From the NCBI GenBank assembly GCA_947457395.1, contig CANGVA010000005.1, forward strand, positions 62,001-126,000: DNA of 64,000 bases, read 5' to 3'. This DNA comes from Bacteroidota bacterium. Its GTDB lineage: Bacteria > Bacteroidota > Bacteroidia > UKL13-3. The translations under genes were made by a program, and so were the position numbers. Below the pieces are notes generated by a model. The model worked only from the letters and a program-made list of their open reading frames with translations, was not told the origin of the DNA and did not search any database. Below, piece after piece: positions 17,442-25,612 of the stretch; position 1 is the first letter of the stretch, and every line of letters begins with the position of its first letter.

Positions 17442-18419
17442 ATGAAAGAAATAATTGAAAAGTTTAATGGATTAAAGGTTTTGGTAGTGGGCGATGTGAT
17501 GATTGATGCATATTATTTTGGAAAGGTAGAGCGCATATCACCGGAGGCACCCGTACCAGTGGTGGCGGTAGAGAAAAAAGAAAATAGATTGGGTGGCGCT
17601 GCTAATGTGGCAATGAATTTGGTGGCCTTGGGTGCCAAACCCGTTATTTGCTCAGTGGTAGGTGAAGACAATGATGGGAAAGATTTGATTCAACTATTTG
17701 AAAAAGCTGGGATAAGCACACAGGGAATAGTTAGATCAAAAGATCGGATAACCACTGTTAAAACAAGGGTAATTTCACAGCAAACACAAATGCTAAGAAT
17801 TGACAGTGAAACCACTAAGAGTATAAGTGAGGTAGAGTCGTACAGCCTTGTAGAAAAAATATCTCAGTTATTAATTGATGCAGACGTGCTGGTGTTTGAA
17901 GATTACGACAAAGGGGTGCTAACACCTGAAAATATTAGGCAGATAACAGAAAAAGCAAAAGCCTCCGGAGTATCTGTGGTGGTTGATCCTAAAAAGAGAA
18001 ACTTCAATGCCTATTATGGTGCTGATTTATTTAAGCCAAATTTAAAAGAGCTAAAAGAAGGGATGAAAATAGAGTTGGATGATACCAATAAGAAAGCTTT
18101 TGAAGTGGCCGTAACCAAACTCATGCAAGACATGCAGTTAAAAACCATCATGGTTACCATGAGCGAAAAAGGTGTAATGATTTCAGACGGAAATTCATTT
18201 GAATATATTCCGGCTCACTTACGAAAAATTGCTGATGTAAGTGGCGCAGGAGATACGGTCATTAGTGTAGCCTGTTTGTGCATGGCGCTTGGACTAGCTA
18301 ATAAACAAATTGCAGCTTTATCAAATCTGGCAGGTGGTTTGGTTTGCGAAGAGGTTGGCGTAGTACCAATTGATAAAAATAAATTTCTTCAAGAAATTGA
18401 AGAATTAGGCCTAAACTAA
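17442..18419 (+). CDS. rfaE1: D-glycero-beta-D-manno-heptose-7-phosphate kinase-like (RfaE1/HldE N-domain)
   Basis: A 325-residue PfkB/ribokinase-family sugar kinase. The N-terminal VLVVGDVMIDAYYFGKVERISPEAPVPV pattern is typical of the RfaE first domain, and the C-terminal signature ADVSGAGDTVIS (about residue 265-276) carries the anion hole and catalytic Asp. The reaction would phosphorylate heptose-7-phosphate to the 1,7-bisphosphate for LPS-core ADP-heptose. The second (adenylyltransferase) domain of HldE is absent, as in split RfaE1. The ATG at 17442 is 5 nt past the aminotransferase stop; a TTG at 17430 is a poorer choice. Another sugar substrate cannot be excluded. Confidence 0.85.
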   Translation: MKEIIEKFNGLKVLVVGDVMIDAYYFGKVERISPEAPVPVVAVEKKENRLGGAANVAMNLVALGAKPVICSVVGEDNDGKDLIQLFEKAGISTQGIVRSKDRITTVKTRVISQQTQMLRIDSETTKSISEVESYSLVEKISQLLIDADVLVFEDYDKGVLTPENIRQITEKAKASGVSVVVDPKKRNFNAYYGADLFKPNLKELKEGMKIELDDTNKKAFEVAVTKLMQDMQLKTIMVTMSEKGVMISDGNSFEYIPAHLRKIADVSGAGDTVISVACLCMALGLANKQIAALSNLAGGLVCEEVGVVPIDKNKFLQEIEELGLN

Positions 18420-18420
18420 T

Positions 18421-19230
18421 ATGCGCCACACAGGCTTATTATATAGCTTGATAGCATGTTTCAGCATATTACAAAATATAGTATATGCACAGGAGAAACC
18501 CATACCCAATCCCTCTTTCAGAGAAGCAGATGTACTTGTGTCAAAACGCGTATGGCGTATTATTGATTTACGCGAAAAACAAAACTATAAGGCAATCTGG
18601 AAAGGAAGCCCGTTAAATAAATTACTTTATGAGGCGGTTTTGAATAATCAGCTGAAAGCCTATCAAAGCGATTCTTTAAAAAGCAGTTATTCCATATCTT
18701 ATTTTAGGATGATTGGTGGCGATACACTTTTTGTGAAAAATATTATTGACCCGAATGAGCCTGATATCCTCAGAATAGATACGGTTATTGAAATCATGGA
18801 CCCTGAAATACGCATAAAGCATTTAATGCTAATGGAAGAACTAATTTTTGACAAGAAGTACTCAACCTCCTACATCAGAATTATCGCTATTGCCCCACTT
18901 TACCGTCAAAAATTTGCAGGAGAAGAAGTTGGTCTGGCACCACTATGCTGGTTAAAATACAATGACCGTTTCGAAAAAGAAACAGATTGCAGGGATATTC
19001 TGAAGAATAAATTTATATTCAATAAAGAAAACAGTCGCAGCACTTTTTCTTTTAACGACTGGTTTGAGCAAAGGCAATTCAATAGTTTTATTGTAAAGGA
19101 ATCCAATCAGTGGGACCTTAGTATTATGGATGATCCGGAAGTGAAAAGAAACGGACTACACGCATTGATTGAAGCTGCCCGAATAAAGCAGGAGCAATTT
19201 GAACAGCATCAGAACAACTTTGAGGAATAG
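18421..19230 (+). CDS. gldN: Gliding motility / T9SS protein GldN (PorN-like)
   Basis: A 269-residue exported protein; signal peptide LLYSLIACFSILQNIVYAQ. It carries GldN landmarks: READVLVSKRVWRIIDLREK near the mature N-terminus, the IRIIAIAPLY strand, PLCWLKYND, TFSFNDWFEQRQFNSFIVKESN and a C-terminal acidic helix. GldN/PorN forms, with GldK, the periplasmic ring of the type IX secretion trans-envelope complex. It begins 1 bp after the heptose kinase stop. Normally gldN follows gldK, gldL and gldM; none of these is here. It is shorter than the usual roughly 300 residues, and several family positions differ (for example LVSKRVW instead of the usual tryptophan-containing form), so it may be a divergent paralogue. 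Confidence 0.8.
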   Translation: MRHTGLLYSLIACFSILQNIVYAQEKPIPNPSFREADVLVSKRVWRIIDLREKQNYKAIWKGSPLNKLLYEAVLNNQLKAYQSDSLKSSYSISYFRMIGGDTLFVKNIIDPNEPDILRIDTVIEIMDPEIRIKHLMLMEELIFDKKYSTSYIRIIAIAPLYRQKFAGEEVGLAPLCWLKYNDRFEKETDCRDILKNKFIFNKENSRSTFSFNDWFEQRQFNSFIVKESNQWDLSIMDDPEVKRNGLHALIEAARIKQEQFEQHQNNFEE

Positions 19231-19567
19231 AAAAAAAGGTGCTGGGGGATAGATATTCGGCTACTCTGATTTTTAAAAGCAGAGAATGCAGAGATTAAGA
19301 AGAAAAACATACGTGCTGAAAGAACGAAAATGAGAGATACAAAATGCGAAAATGAATATTAAAGATTGAATAAAGTATCAATCTGCAAACAATTATATAA
19401 TCAACTTATCAGCCTCCCTACTCCATAAAAACAGGCTGCTGCTTTGTAATTTTTAAGACCAAAAAGTGCATGATGAGTTTAAGCCGAAATCAAACCTACT
19501 GCTACCAACTGATGCAAATAGTTATTTTTAATTTGAAATCTGAGTACCCATCTTACTCAATTCTTAA
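19231..19567. other. Intergenic region between gldN and LysE gene
   Basis: A 337-bp spacer between two convergent stops. The left half of the plus strand is purine-rich and has a direct heptamer repeat (GCAGAGA at 19279 and 19288). A weak 6-bp inverted repeat (CAGCCT...AGGCTG) with a long loop lies around 19410-19440. I see no coding region, RNA gene or convincing terminator. Confidence 0.4.
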
Positions 19568-20203
19568 TCAAAAACTAGATAACCCTGTTACAGGCCAAAT
19601 AATGATGATTGCAAAAACAATGAATACCAAACCGGAAAAAACATTTAACCTGTGCATATTCTCAGGAGAAAGAACATGTTTTAGCTTACCTGCAAAATAA
19701 CAGATACCAAACATGGTGCTGAACATGGTGATAAGCACCACGCCAAAGAACAAAAGTACCTGATCAAAAGAAAATCTTGTTACTGTTTCAACATAAGTAG
19801 CTACCCCCAACCAGGCAATAAGAACCATAGGGTTAATACTATTCAGCATGATGCCTTTAAGTATATATAACACTCCTTTTTTTTCAGCAGGCTGATGCTC
19901 CTCAGCTCTTGCTGTTTCCTTTCTAATAATGGAGCGAATTCCCAATAAAGTTAAAAAACAAAAACCAATTATCCGGATAACATGATCATAATGCTCTACT
20001 TTATCAACGATGAAGCTACTGCCTAACACTGCTATGCTTATATAAAAAGTATCGCTCATCAGCACACCGGAAGCTATATACAGGCCCTCTCTTAGCCCTC
20101 GCTTAATGCTGGTTTGTATGAGAGAAAAAAATACGGTTCCAAAAGTTAAGGTAAACATTAGACCTGTGAGCAAACCTTTCCAAACCGGACTTAAAAATTC
20201 CAT
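19568..20203 (-). CDS. LysE/RhtB family amino-acid exporter
   Basis: A 211-residue inner-membrane protein with about six hydrophobic segments. The N-terminus (EFLSPVWKGLLTGLMFTLTFGTVFFSLIQTSIKRG) and the following GLREGLYIASGVLMSD loop match the LysE/RhtB translocator pattern, and the MLNSINPMVLIAWLG segment contains the conserved NP-x-x-x-x-W feature. The family exports amino acids or related small molecules; the substrate is unknown. The ATG at 20203 is preferred over a GTG at 20236 because homology starts there. It lies 66 bp downstream of fumC on the same strand. Confidence 0.85.
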   Translation of the reverse strand: MEFLSPVWKGLLTGLMFTLTFGTVFFSLIQTSIKRGLREGLYIASGVLMSDTFYISIAVLGSSFIVDKVEHYDHVIRIIGFCFLTLLGIRSIIRKETARAEEHQPAEKKGVLYILKGIMLNSINPMVLIAWLGVATYVETVTRFSFDQVLLFFGVVLITMFSTMFGICYFAGKLKHVLSPENMHRLNVFSGLVFIVFAIIIIWPVTGLSSF

Positions 20204-20269
20204 TGCAGCAATTATACGCAATAAAAAAGGCCACACAAAGGCAGCCTTTTCTTATGCAGTGAAATATGA

Positions 20270-21664
20270 TTATAAATTACCAACCATGTTTTCAGGTTTA
20301 ACCCATGCATCAAACTGCTCATTGGTAAGTAAGCCCAACTCTATTGCAGCTTCGCGAAGCGTTTTATTTTCTTTGTGTGCCTTCTTTGCAATTTTTGCTG
20401 CATTTTCATAACCAATATGCGGGTTAAGTGCAGTAACCAGCATTAAGGAATTTTCCAGGTGTCGTTTAATGATATCATGATTGGGTTCAATACCCTCCGC
20501 ACATTTATCATTAAAACTAACACAGGCATCTCCGATAAGTCGAGCACTCTGCAGAACATTGGCAGCAATGAGCGGCTTAAATACATTCAATTCAAAATGT
20601 CCGTTGGTTCCACCAATACTTACAGCAACATCATTTCCTATTACTTGCGCAGCTACCATGGTCATTGCTTCAGGTTGAGTTGGATTAACCTTACCAGGCA
20701 TGATGGATGAGCCGGGCTCGTTATCAGGAATTATAATCTCACCAATACCCGAGCGTGGACCAGAGGACAACATGCGTATATCATTAGCAATCTTCATTAA
20801 ACTCACTGCCACTCTTTTTAAAGCACCACTTAGCTCAACCATGGCATCATGCGCAGCCAAGGCTTCAAATTTATTGGGCGCTGTAATAAACGGTAGTTTA
20901 GTAAATTCGGCAATTTTCTTGGCAACCAACACATCATAACCTTTCGGTGCATTTAATCCTGTTCCCACAGCTGTGCCACCCAATGCCAGTTCTTTTACCA
21001 TTTCCAACGCGTTATTGAGTGCACGTATGCCATTATCCAACTGTTGCACATAACCACCAAACTCTTGACCCAATGTTAGCGGGGTTGCATCCATAAAATG
21101 AGTGCGACCGGTTTTTACAATATTCTTATATAATTCAGCCTTCTTGGCAAGTGTATTTCTTAATTTCTGAATTCCCGGTATGGTGGTTTCCACAGCCATC
21201 TTATAAGCTGCAATATGCATGGCAGTTGGGTAGGTATCATTTGATGACTGAGATTTGTTTACATCATCATTGGGATGCAAAACTTTATCTTCATCAGTTA
21301 ATTTCCCACCGGTTAATACATGTGCACGATAAGCAATTACCTCATTGGCATTCATATTACTTTGCGTGCCGCTGCCGGTTTGCCAAATCACAAGCGGAAA
21401 TTGATCATCGAGTTTGCCTTCCAGTATCTCATCGCACACCTTACTAATCAAGTCACGTTTCTCGGCAGATAAAACACCTAAATCGCAGTTGGCATGCGCA
21501 GCTGCCTTTTTCAGGTATGCAAAAGCATAAATAACCTCTTTGGGCATACTGGCCTCCGGACCAATTTTAAAGTTATTTCTTGAACGTTCCGTTTGTGCGC
21601 CCCAATACTTTTCAGCTGGTACTTTTACCTCGCCCATGGTGTCTTTTTCTATTCTAAATTCCAT
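20270..21664 (-). CDS. fumC: Fumarate hydratase class II
   Basis: A 464-residue iron-independent fumarase interconverting fumarate and malate in the TCA cycle. It opens [22 protein letters not shown], has the substrate-site motif [14 protein letters not shown], the [17 protein letters not shown] region, and the superfamily signature [15 protein letters not shown] near residue 316 with the flexible catalytic serine loop. Class II length and motifs exclude aspartase and argininosuccinate lyase with good confidence. An exact TACATTTG -7 element is 33 bp upstream. The LysE gene follows. Confidence 0.96.
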   Translation of the reverse strand: MEFRIEKDTMGEVKVPAEKYWGAQTERSRNNFKIGPEASMPKEVIYAFAYLKKAAAHANCDLGVLSAEKRDLISKVCDEILEGKLDDQFPLVIWQTGSGTQSNMNANEVIAYRAHVLTGGKLTDEDKVLHPNDDVNKSQSSNDTYPTAMHIAAYKMAVETTIPGIQKLRNTLAKKAELYKNIVKTGRTHFMDATPLTLGQEFGGYVQQLDNGIRALNNALEMVKELALGGTAVGTGLNAPKGYDVLVAKKIAEFTKLPFITAPNKFEALAAHDAMVELSGALKRVAVSLMKIANDIRMLSSGPRSGIGEIIIPDNEPGSSIMPGKVNPTQPEAMTMVAAQVIGNDVAVSIGGTNGHFELNVFKPLIAANVLQSARLIGDACVSFNDKCAEGIEPNHDIIKRHLENSLMLVTALNPHIGYENAAKIAKKAHKENKTLREAAIELGLLTNEQFDAWVKPENMVGNL

Positions 21665-21696
21665 TTTTCAGAGTGATTTATATCATATTTTGGGTG

Positions 21697-21704
21697 CAAA
21701 TGTA
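21697..21704 (-). promoter_or_regulatory. -7 element of fumC (TACATTTG)
   Basis: Minus-strand TACATTTG, an exact TAnnTTTG, 33 bp before the fumC ATG. No good TTG box at 17-23 bp upstream was seen. Confidence 0.45.
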
Positions 21705-21885
21705 ACCGAATGAAACGGAATAAAAATTCTTTTTAAAAAATTGTATGATATTGACTATCAATATTATAAATATTTTAACAATAAGGTCTGTTTGGGTGCT
21801 CTAACGCATGTTAGGGCGTAACTCATATATATCAATGGCACAACTTTGGAAAATTTTACTACCTTTATACTCCGATAATACTTTT

Positions 21886-22266
21886 ATGGAAACCATGACA
21901 TATTCTTCTGCTAAGACATTAGAAACCGAACATCTGACATGGCTGAAACACCTTACATTCTATAAAGCGCAACTGCAGGTGATGGAATCAGAAATTTCTG
22001 ATTTTGTGAAATCGAAGCCGCCCAAGTTGTTGATGCCAAAAGTTGAACAATTTCAAAATCAGTTTATTCGCCAGCGCGAAGTGATTGATGAGTTGCGTCA
22101 CAAAGTGAAAGCACATGAAAATGAAATTGAACGCATGACAAATTTTGCTTTGGAATATCTGCGTGACAGGGTTACCAGAGAACATGTTGTTATCAAAGAT
22201 GAGTACAAAAGATTTCTTGAGCTATTCCTCACTCTTGAGCAGGATTTTCATGATTTCATAGCCTAA
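21886..22266 (+). CDS. Coiled-coil protein of unknown function
   Basis: A 126-residue acidic/basic, Leu-rich, probably all-helical protein without signal peptide. The middle (residues about 15-110) is heptad-like and likely coiled coil (LRHKVKAHENEIERM). I do not recognise a family. The ATG at 21886 is taken because the preceding in-frame stretch (from 21808) is AT-rich and not protein-like; an ATG 3 codons later is also possible. Its stop overlaps the helicase stop by 4 bp in a tail-to-tail arrangement. Confidence 0.65.
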   Translation: METMTYSSAKTLETEHLTWLKHLTFYKAQLQVMESEISDFVKSKPPKLLMPKVEQFQNQFIRQREVIDELRHKVKAHENEIERMTNFALEYLRDRVTREHVVIKDEYKRFLELFLTLEQDFHDFIA

Positions 22267-25200
22267 GCGTTTGCAGTTTCATCTGTTTCATTCGCGATAT
22301 CTGGATTTGCATGTTGGGTAGAAGCGTATGTACTCATAAAATTGCACCAGCGGCATTCTTTGTCCATACACCCAACTTCAAATTCCTTATTCATTATACG
22401 TTTGTATGAATCAATAATCTGGTTCTTAACAATTGTTATATCCTCATGTGTTACTGCTACTTGCTGTTTCAAAAACTCTCCAGAGGTTTTGTCGGGTTCA
22501 ACAAAATCAAATTCAGCTGATTTCATTTCCCAGTTTTTACCTTTATCATAATCAAGCAGCAGTTTGTAAAATACTGCCTGCCGCCAGTAATCTCCGCCAT
22601 ACTGATCCTCAAACATAATAGGCTTACCCTTCTGTTTGGAATCTTCTACCTTTTCTATATCAGGCCGGTTAAACTTCTTGCTGGCATTTTTAAATTGCCC
22701 TGTTTTGTAATCTACCACATTTACCCGGTTACCATCAAACTCCAACTTATCCAACTTACCATTAATCGGCACTCCTTCAACCACTACGTTACGGTAACTT
22801 CTTTCAATGCTTGTAACTTTATTCCAATCATGAATATACTTTAGATAATATTTAGGTAAAAAGTCTTCTGCATATTCCATTCTTCTTTTAAACTCACTGT
22901 CAGTAAAAGCTTCCCGATTTCTGCGCATGTACCAACTAAAGTCTTTTATTACCTCTTCAACAGGGGCAAATTGCTTTTGCTCGTTATTATTCATACTCTT
23001 AAAAAGACGCTCAAGTGCATAATGAATTGCACTTCCAAAGGTCATACTGGCACTCATAGGTGCAGGAACGCGTATGAGGTTGTTAAAATAAAAAGAAGTA
23101 GGGCAGCGCAAATAGTTGTTCAGATGTGTTACCGATAAAGAGTATTTTTCCAGAATCTGATCTACCAGTGCATGATCAAATAAATTGGTTACAGGCACTG
23201 CATCCACCGACTTAAAAACGTTCAGTTTTAAATCAATTAGCTGTTCATCTGATGCAAACGATGGAATGGCTTTAATATTGGTTTCATTTTCAAGCTCAGC
23301 TACATGCCTACTCTTTTCAAGCTCTTTGTTATTATTGGCATAACTAAAGTATGAGATGGATAAGAATTGCTTAGCCCTTGTGAGCGCTACATAAAATAAA
23401 CGCCTACTTTCTTCTGAGGGATCTTCTGAGTGGATAGTAAATAGGGTATCAGGTAAAGTAAACTGATGTCTGTTCTTGCTATCATCCCAGTTTGCCTTAT
23501 TGCATCCGATAAGATAAACATACTCAAATTCAAGCCCTTTTGATGAATGTGCAGTAATAAACTGAACCCCATCAGGTGCATAACTAACCTGCTGCGCTGG
23601 CAAAGGCACTCCTTCTTTTTCCATCAGTTCAATGGTTTCAATGAGTTGTTTCAACTGTAGTTTCGAATTCCGCTCACACTCTTGTTTAACAAAATCAAAA
23701 AATGTTTGAAGCAGCTGCATTTGCCAAACCCTATCAGCTGAAGAAAGCGCTGACACTAGCATTCCGCTTTCTGTAATAACCCTCTCAATTAATTGCTGTA
23801 AGGTAATATTAGCCTGATTTTTTATCCATCCTTCAATTAAATCAGAGGTCGTTTTTAAACATTGCCTTTGCGAAGAAAATAGCTCCGTTTGCTTATCGGT
23901 TTTGGCTAGTTGCTCTCGCCAGGAAGTGCTACGATCATTAAAATTTTGCCTGTAAACATCAACCGAAATTTTTGCAATATCTAGTGGTGACAGAGCAAAA
24001 AAATCGAAGTGAAGCATTTCGTAAATATAAATTTCCCCACTATGCGCCTTAACCGATTCAGCTGAGAGGTACTTTAGCAAATGCACGAGTTTTTTAATAA
24101 ATGTTTCCTCCAGCACATTGGCTTTTCTTTTGATATGAAAAGGTATTTGCTTTTCCTGAAAATACCTTAGCATCTCTTCTGCCTGCTTGTGGTTTCGGTA
24201 TAAAATAGCTATTTCATTGAGTTGAATGCCTTGATTTTTCAGTGCAATGATTTCGTTGACAATTGTTGCCGTTTCATGCGATTGATTGTAAAATGATCTG
24301 AGTTGCGGATATACATCTGAGTTGGCAAATTTACCATTCCTGGCATGCAACTGCTTATCCGGATCTATACGTATCTGATTTAATCTGATTAGTCCATTGG
24401 CAGTATCCAAAATGTGCTGACTACTCCTGTAATTGCTTGTTAATGTTACCTTCTGCGGACTATATTTGGTTATAAAATGATGTATATTTTCTACGTTGGC
24501 ACCTTGAAAACGAAAGATGGACTGATCATCATCACCTACACAAAAAATATTTGGACTACTCCAGTAAGAAACCAACAAATCAAGCAACTTATTTTGTGAA
24601 CCACTGGTATCCTGAAACTCATCAACTAAATAATAGAGGTACTTTTCCTGATAGCGTAGCAACATGTCTGAAGAACCTGAAAACGCATTAATGACCCAAC
24701 TGATCATATCAGAAAAGTCGTAATAATTTTTCTGCTGCATCAGGCGGTTGTAATCATGAAATGTGAGCGCAGCTGCAACCAAAGTATCCATTTTGCGTTT
24801 TTCTTCATCCACCAGCTTCTTACGCAAATCACCCTTTTTCCCATCTTTGGAGTTCTTCTTATAGATAAAGCCTTCCCTGTTAGGTAAATCATTCATGTAA
24901 GAATCAACACATTGCCTAATTAATTCAGGTGTCCAGCCTTCCCTTTTCATGGTATCAAATAGATTTAGGAGCTTGTTTGTTTCGTAGTATATATCTCCTG
25001 CATACCTTTTAAGTAAATGACCTTTAGGGAAATTATCAATGATTTGGTGCACCAGTTGTATGCGCTCCAGTTCACTAATCGCTGACAGGGCCCTAACTCC
25101 AAAAAAATCAAGGTTCTCCTGGATAACCATATTACAAAAAGCATGAAACGTAAATACATCTACCTTGTAAGCATCAGGACCTATAAACTGAAGCAGCCTG

Positions 25201-25433
25201 TTGCGCATAGCTACAGTTCCAGCATCGGTATAGGTAAGGCATAAGATATTCTCAGGAGCCGTATCCGTTTGTTTAAGAATATAGGCTATTCGTGCGGCCA
25301 GTATTTGGGTTTTTCCTGTACCCGGACCTGCAACCACCAGTAACGGACCTTCAATGGAGGAAACCGCCTTTTGCTGTTCTGTATTTAACTGATTAAAAGC
25401 TTTTTCAAATATTAAACTTGTCTCTTTTTGCAT
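22263..25433 (-). CDS. UvrD-type helicase with C-terminal PD-(D/E)XK Fe-S nuclease
   Basis: A 1056-residue single-chain DNA helicase-nuclease, related in plan to AddAB/AdnAB. The N-terminal superfamily 1 helicase has the Q-motif LNTEQQKAV, Walker A GPGTGKTQ near residues 36-43, motif Ia, Walker B YLVDEFQDTSGSQNKLL, motif III GDDDQSIFRFQGA, motif IV LTSNYRSS, and motifs V-VI (TAHSSKGLEFEYVYL, RRLFYVALTRAK). The C-terminal nuclease has GSAIHYALE and the catalytic KLDKLEF...VDYKTG core near 907. Cysteines at LRCPTSF (about 775) and CMDKECRWC (about 1024) match the iron-sulfur staple of AddB-type nucleases. A role in double-strand break end processing is likely. ATG at 25433 is used rather than a TTG two codons upstream. 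Confidence 0.9.
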   Translation of the reverse strand: MQKETSLIFEKAFNQLNTEQQKAVSSIEGPLLVVAGPGTGKTQILAARIAYILKQTDTAPENILCLTYTDAGTVAMRNRLLQFIGPDAYKVDVFTFHAFCNMVIQENLDFFGVRALSAISELERIQLVHQIIDNFPKGHLLKRYAGDIYYETNKLLNLFDTMKREGWTPELIRQCVDSYMNDLPNREGFIYKKNSKDGKKGDLRKKLVDEEKRKMDTLVAAALTFHDYNRLMQQKNYYDFSDMISWVINAFSGSSDMLLRYQEKYLYYLVDEFQDTSGSQNKLLDLLVSYWSSPNIFCVGDDDQSIFRFQGANVENIHHFITKYSPQKVTLTSNYRSSQHILDTANGLIRLNQIRIDPDKQLHARNGKFANSDVYPQLRSFYNQSHETATIVNEIIALKNQGIQLNEIAILYRNHKQAEEMLRYFQEKQIPFHIKRKANVLEETFIKKLVHLLKYLSAESVKAHSGEIYIYEMLHFDFFALSPLDIAKISVDVYRQNFNDRSTSWREQLAKTDKQTELFSSQRQCLKTTSDLIEGWIKNQANITLQQLIERVITESGMLVSALSSADRVWQMQLLQTFFDFVKQECERNSKLQLKQLIETIELMEKEGVPLPAQQVSYAPDGVQFITAHSSKGLEFEYVYLIGCNKANWDDSKNRHQFTLPDTLFTIHSEDPSEESRRLFYVALTRAKQFLSISYFSYANNNKELEKSRHVAELENETNIKAIPSFASDEQLIDLKLNVFKSVDAVPVTNLFDHALVDQILEKYSLSVTHLNNYLRCPTSFYFNNLIRVPAPMSASMTFGSAIHYALERLFKSMNNNEQKQFAPVEEVIKDFSWYMRRNREAFTDSEFKRRMEYAEDFLPKYYLKYIHDWNKVTSIERSYRNVVVEGVPINGKLDKLEFDGNRVNVVDYKTGQFKNASKKFNRPDIEKVEDSKQKGKPIMFEDQYGGDYWRQAVFYKLLLDYDKGKNWEMKSAEFDFVEPDKTSGEFLKQQVAVTHEDITIVKNQIIDSYKRIMNKEFEVGCMDKECRWCNFMSTYASTQHANPDIANETDETANA

Positions 25434-25452
25434 AAACAATACTAAGTGTTTT

Positions 25453-25460
25453 CAAAGGTA
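25453..25460 (-). promoter_or_regulatory. -7 element of the helicase-nuclease gene (TACCTTTG)
   Basis: Minus-strand TACCTTTG, exact TAnnTTTG, 19 bp before the ATG at 25433. A TTG lies 14 bp upstream, which is closer than usual. Confidence 0.4.
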
Positions 25461-25541
25461 ATATTCTCACCCTGCAATGTATTTGCGAAGTGGTGAACTT
25501 TTTAAGAAATTAAAAGCAACCATCTTTTGCCTTTGTTAAAC

Positions 25542-25570
25542 TTGTTTTAAGAAATGTATTTATATATTTG
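25542..25570 (+). promoter_or_regulatory. Promoter of the DUF4397 cargo gene
   Basis: TTG at 25542-25544, an 18-bp spacer and TATATTTG at 25563-25570, an exact TAnnTTTG. The ATG used is 42 bp downstream, and this also argues that the longer ORF beginning at 25568 inside the -7 box is not the real start. Confidence 0.65.
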
Positions 25571-25612
25571 TCCATTCTCAAATATCTAAGCAAACGAAAA
25601 CCATTTTACAAA

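Noticed and set aside
19470-19700. 76-residue plus-strand ORF between gldN and the LysE gene
   Set aside because: It overlaps the LysE 3' end on the opposite strand and has no domain or start signal.
25568-25612. Longer N-terminus for the DUF4397 protein
   Set aside because: It would start inside the -7 box, and the signal peptide begins at 25613.
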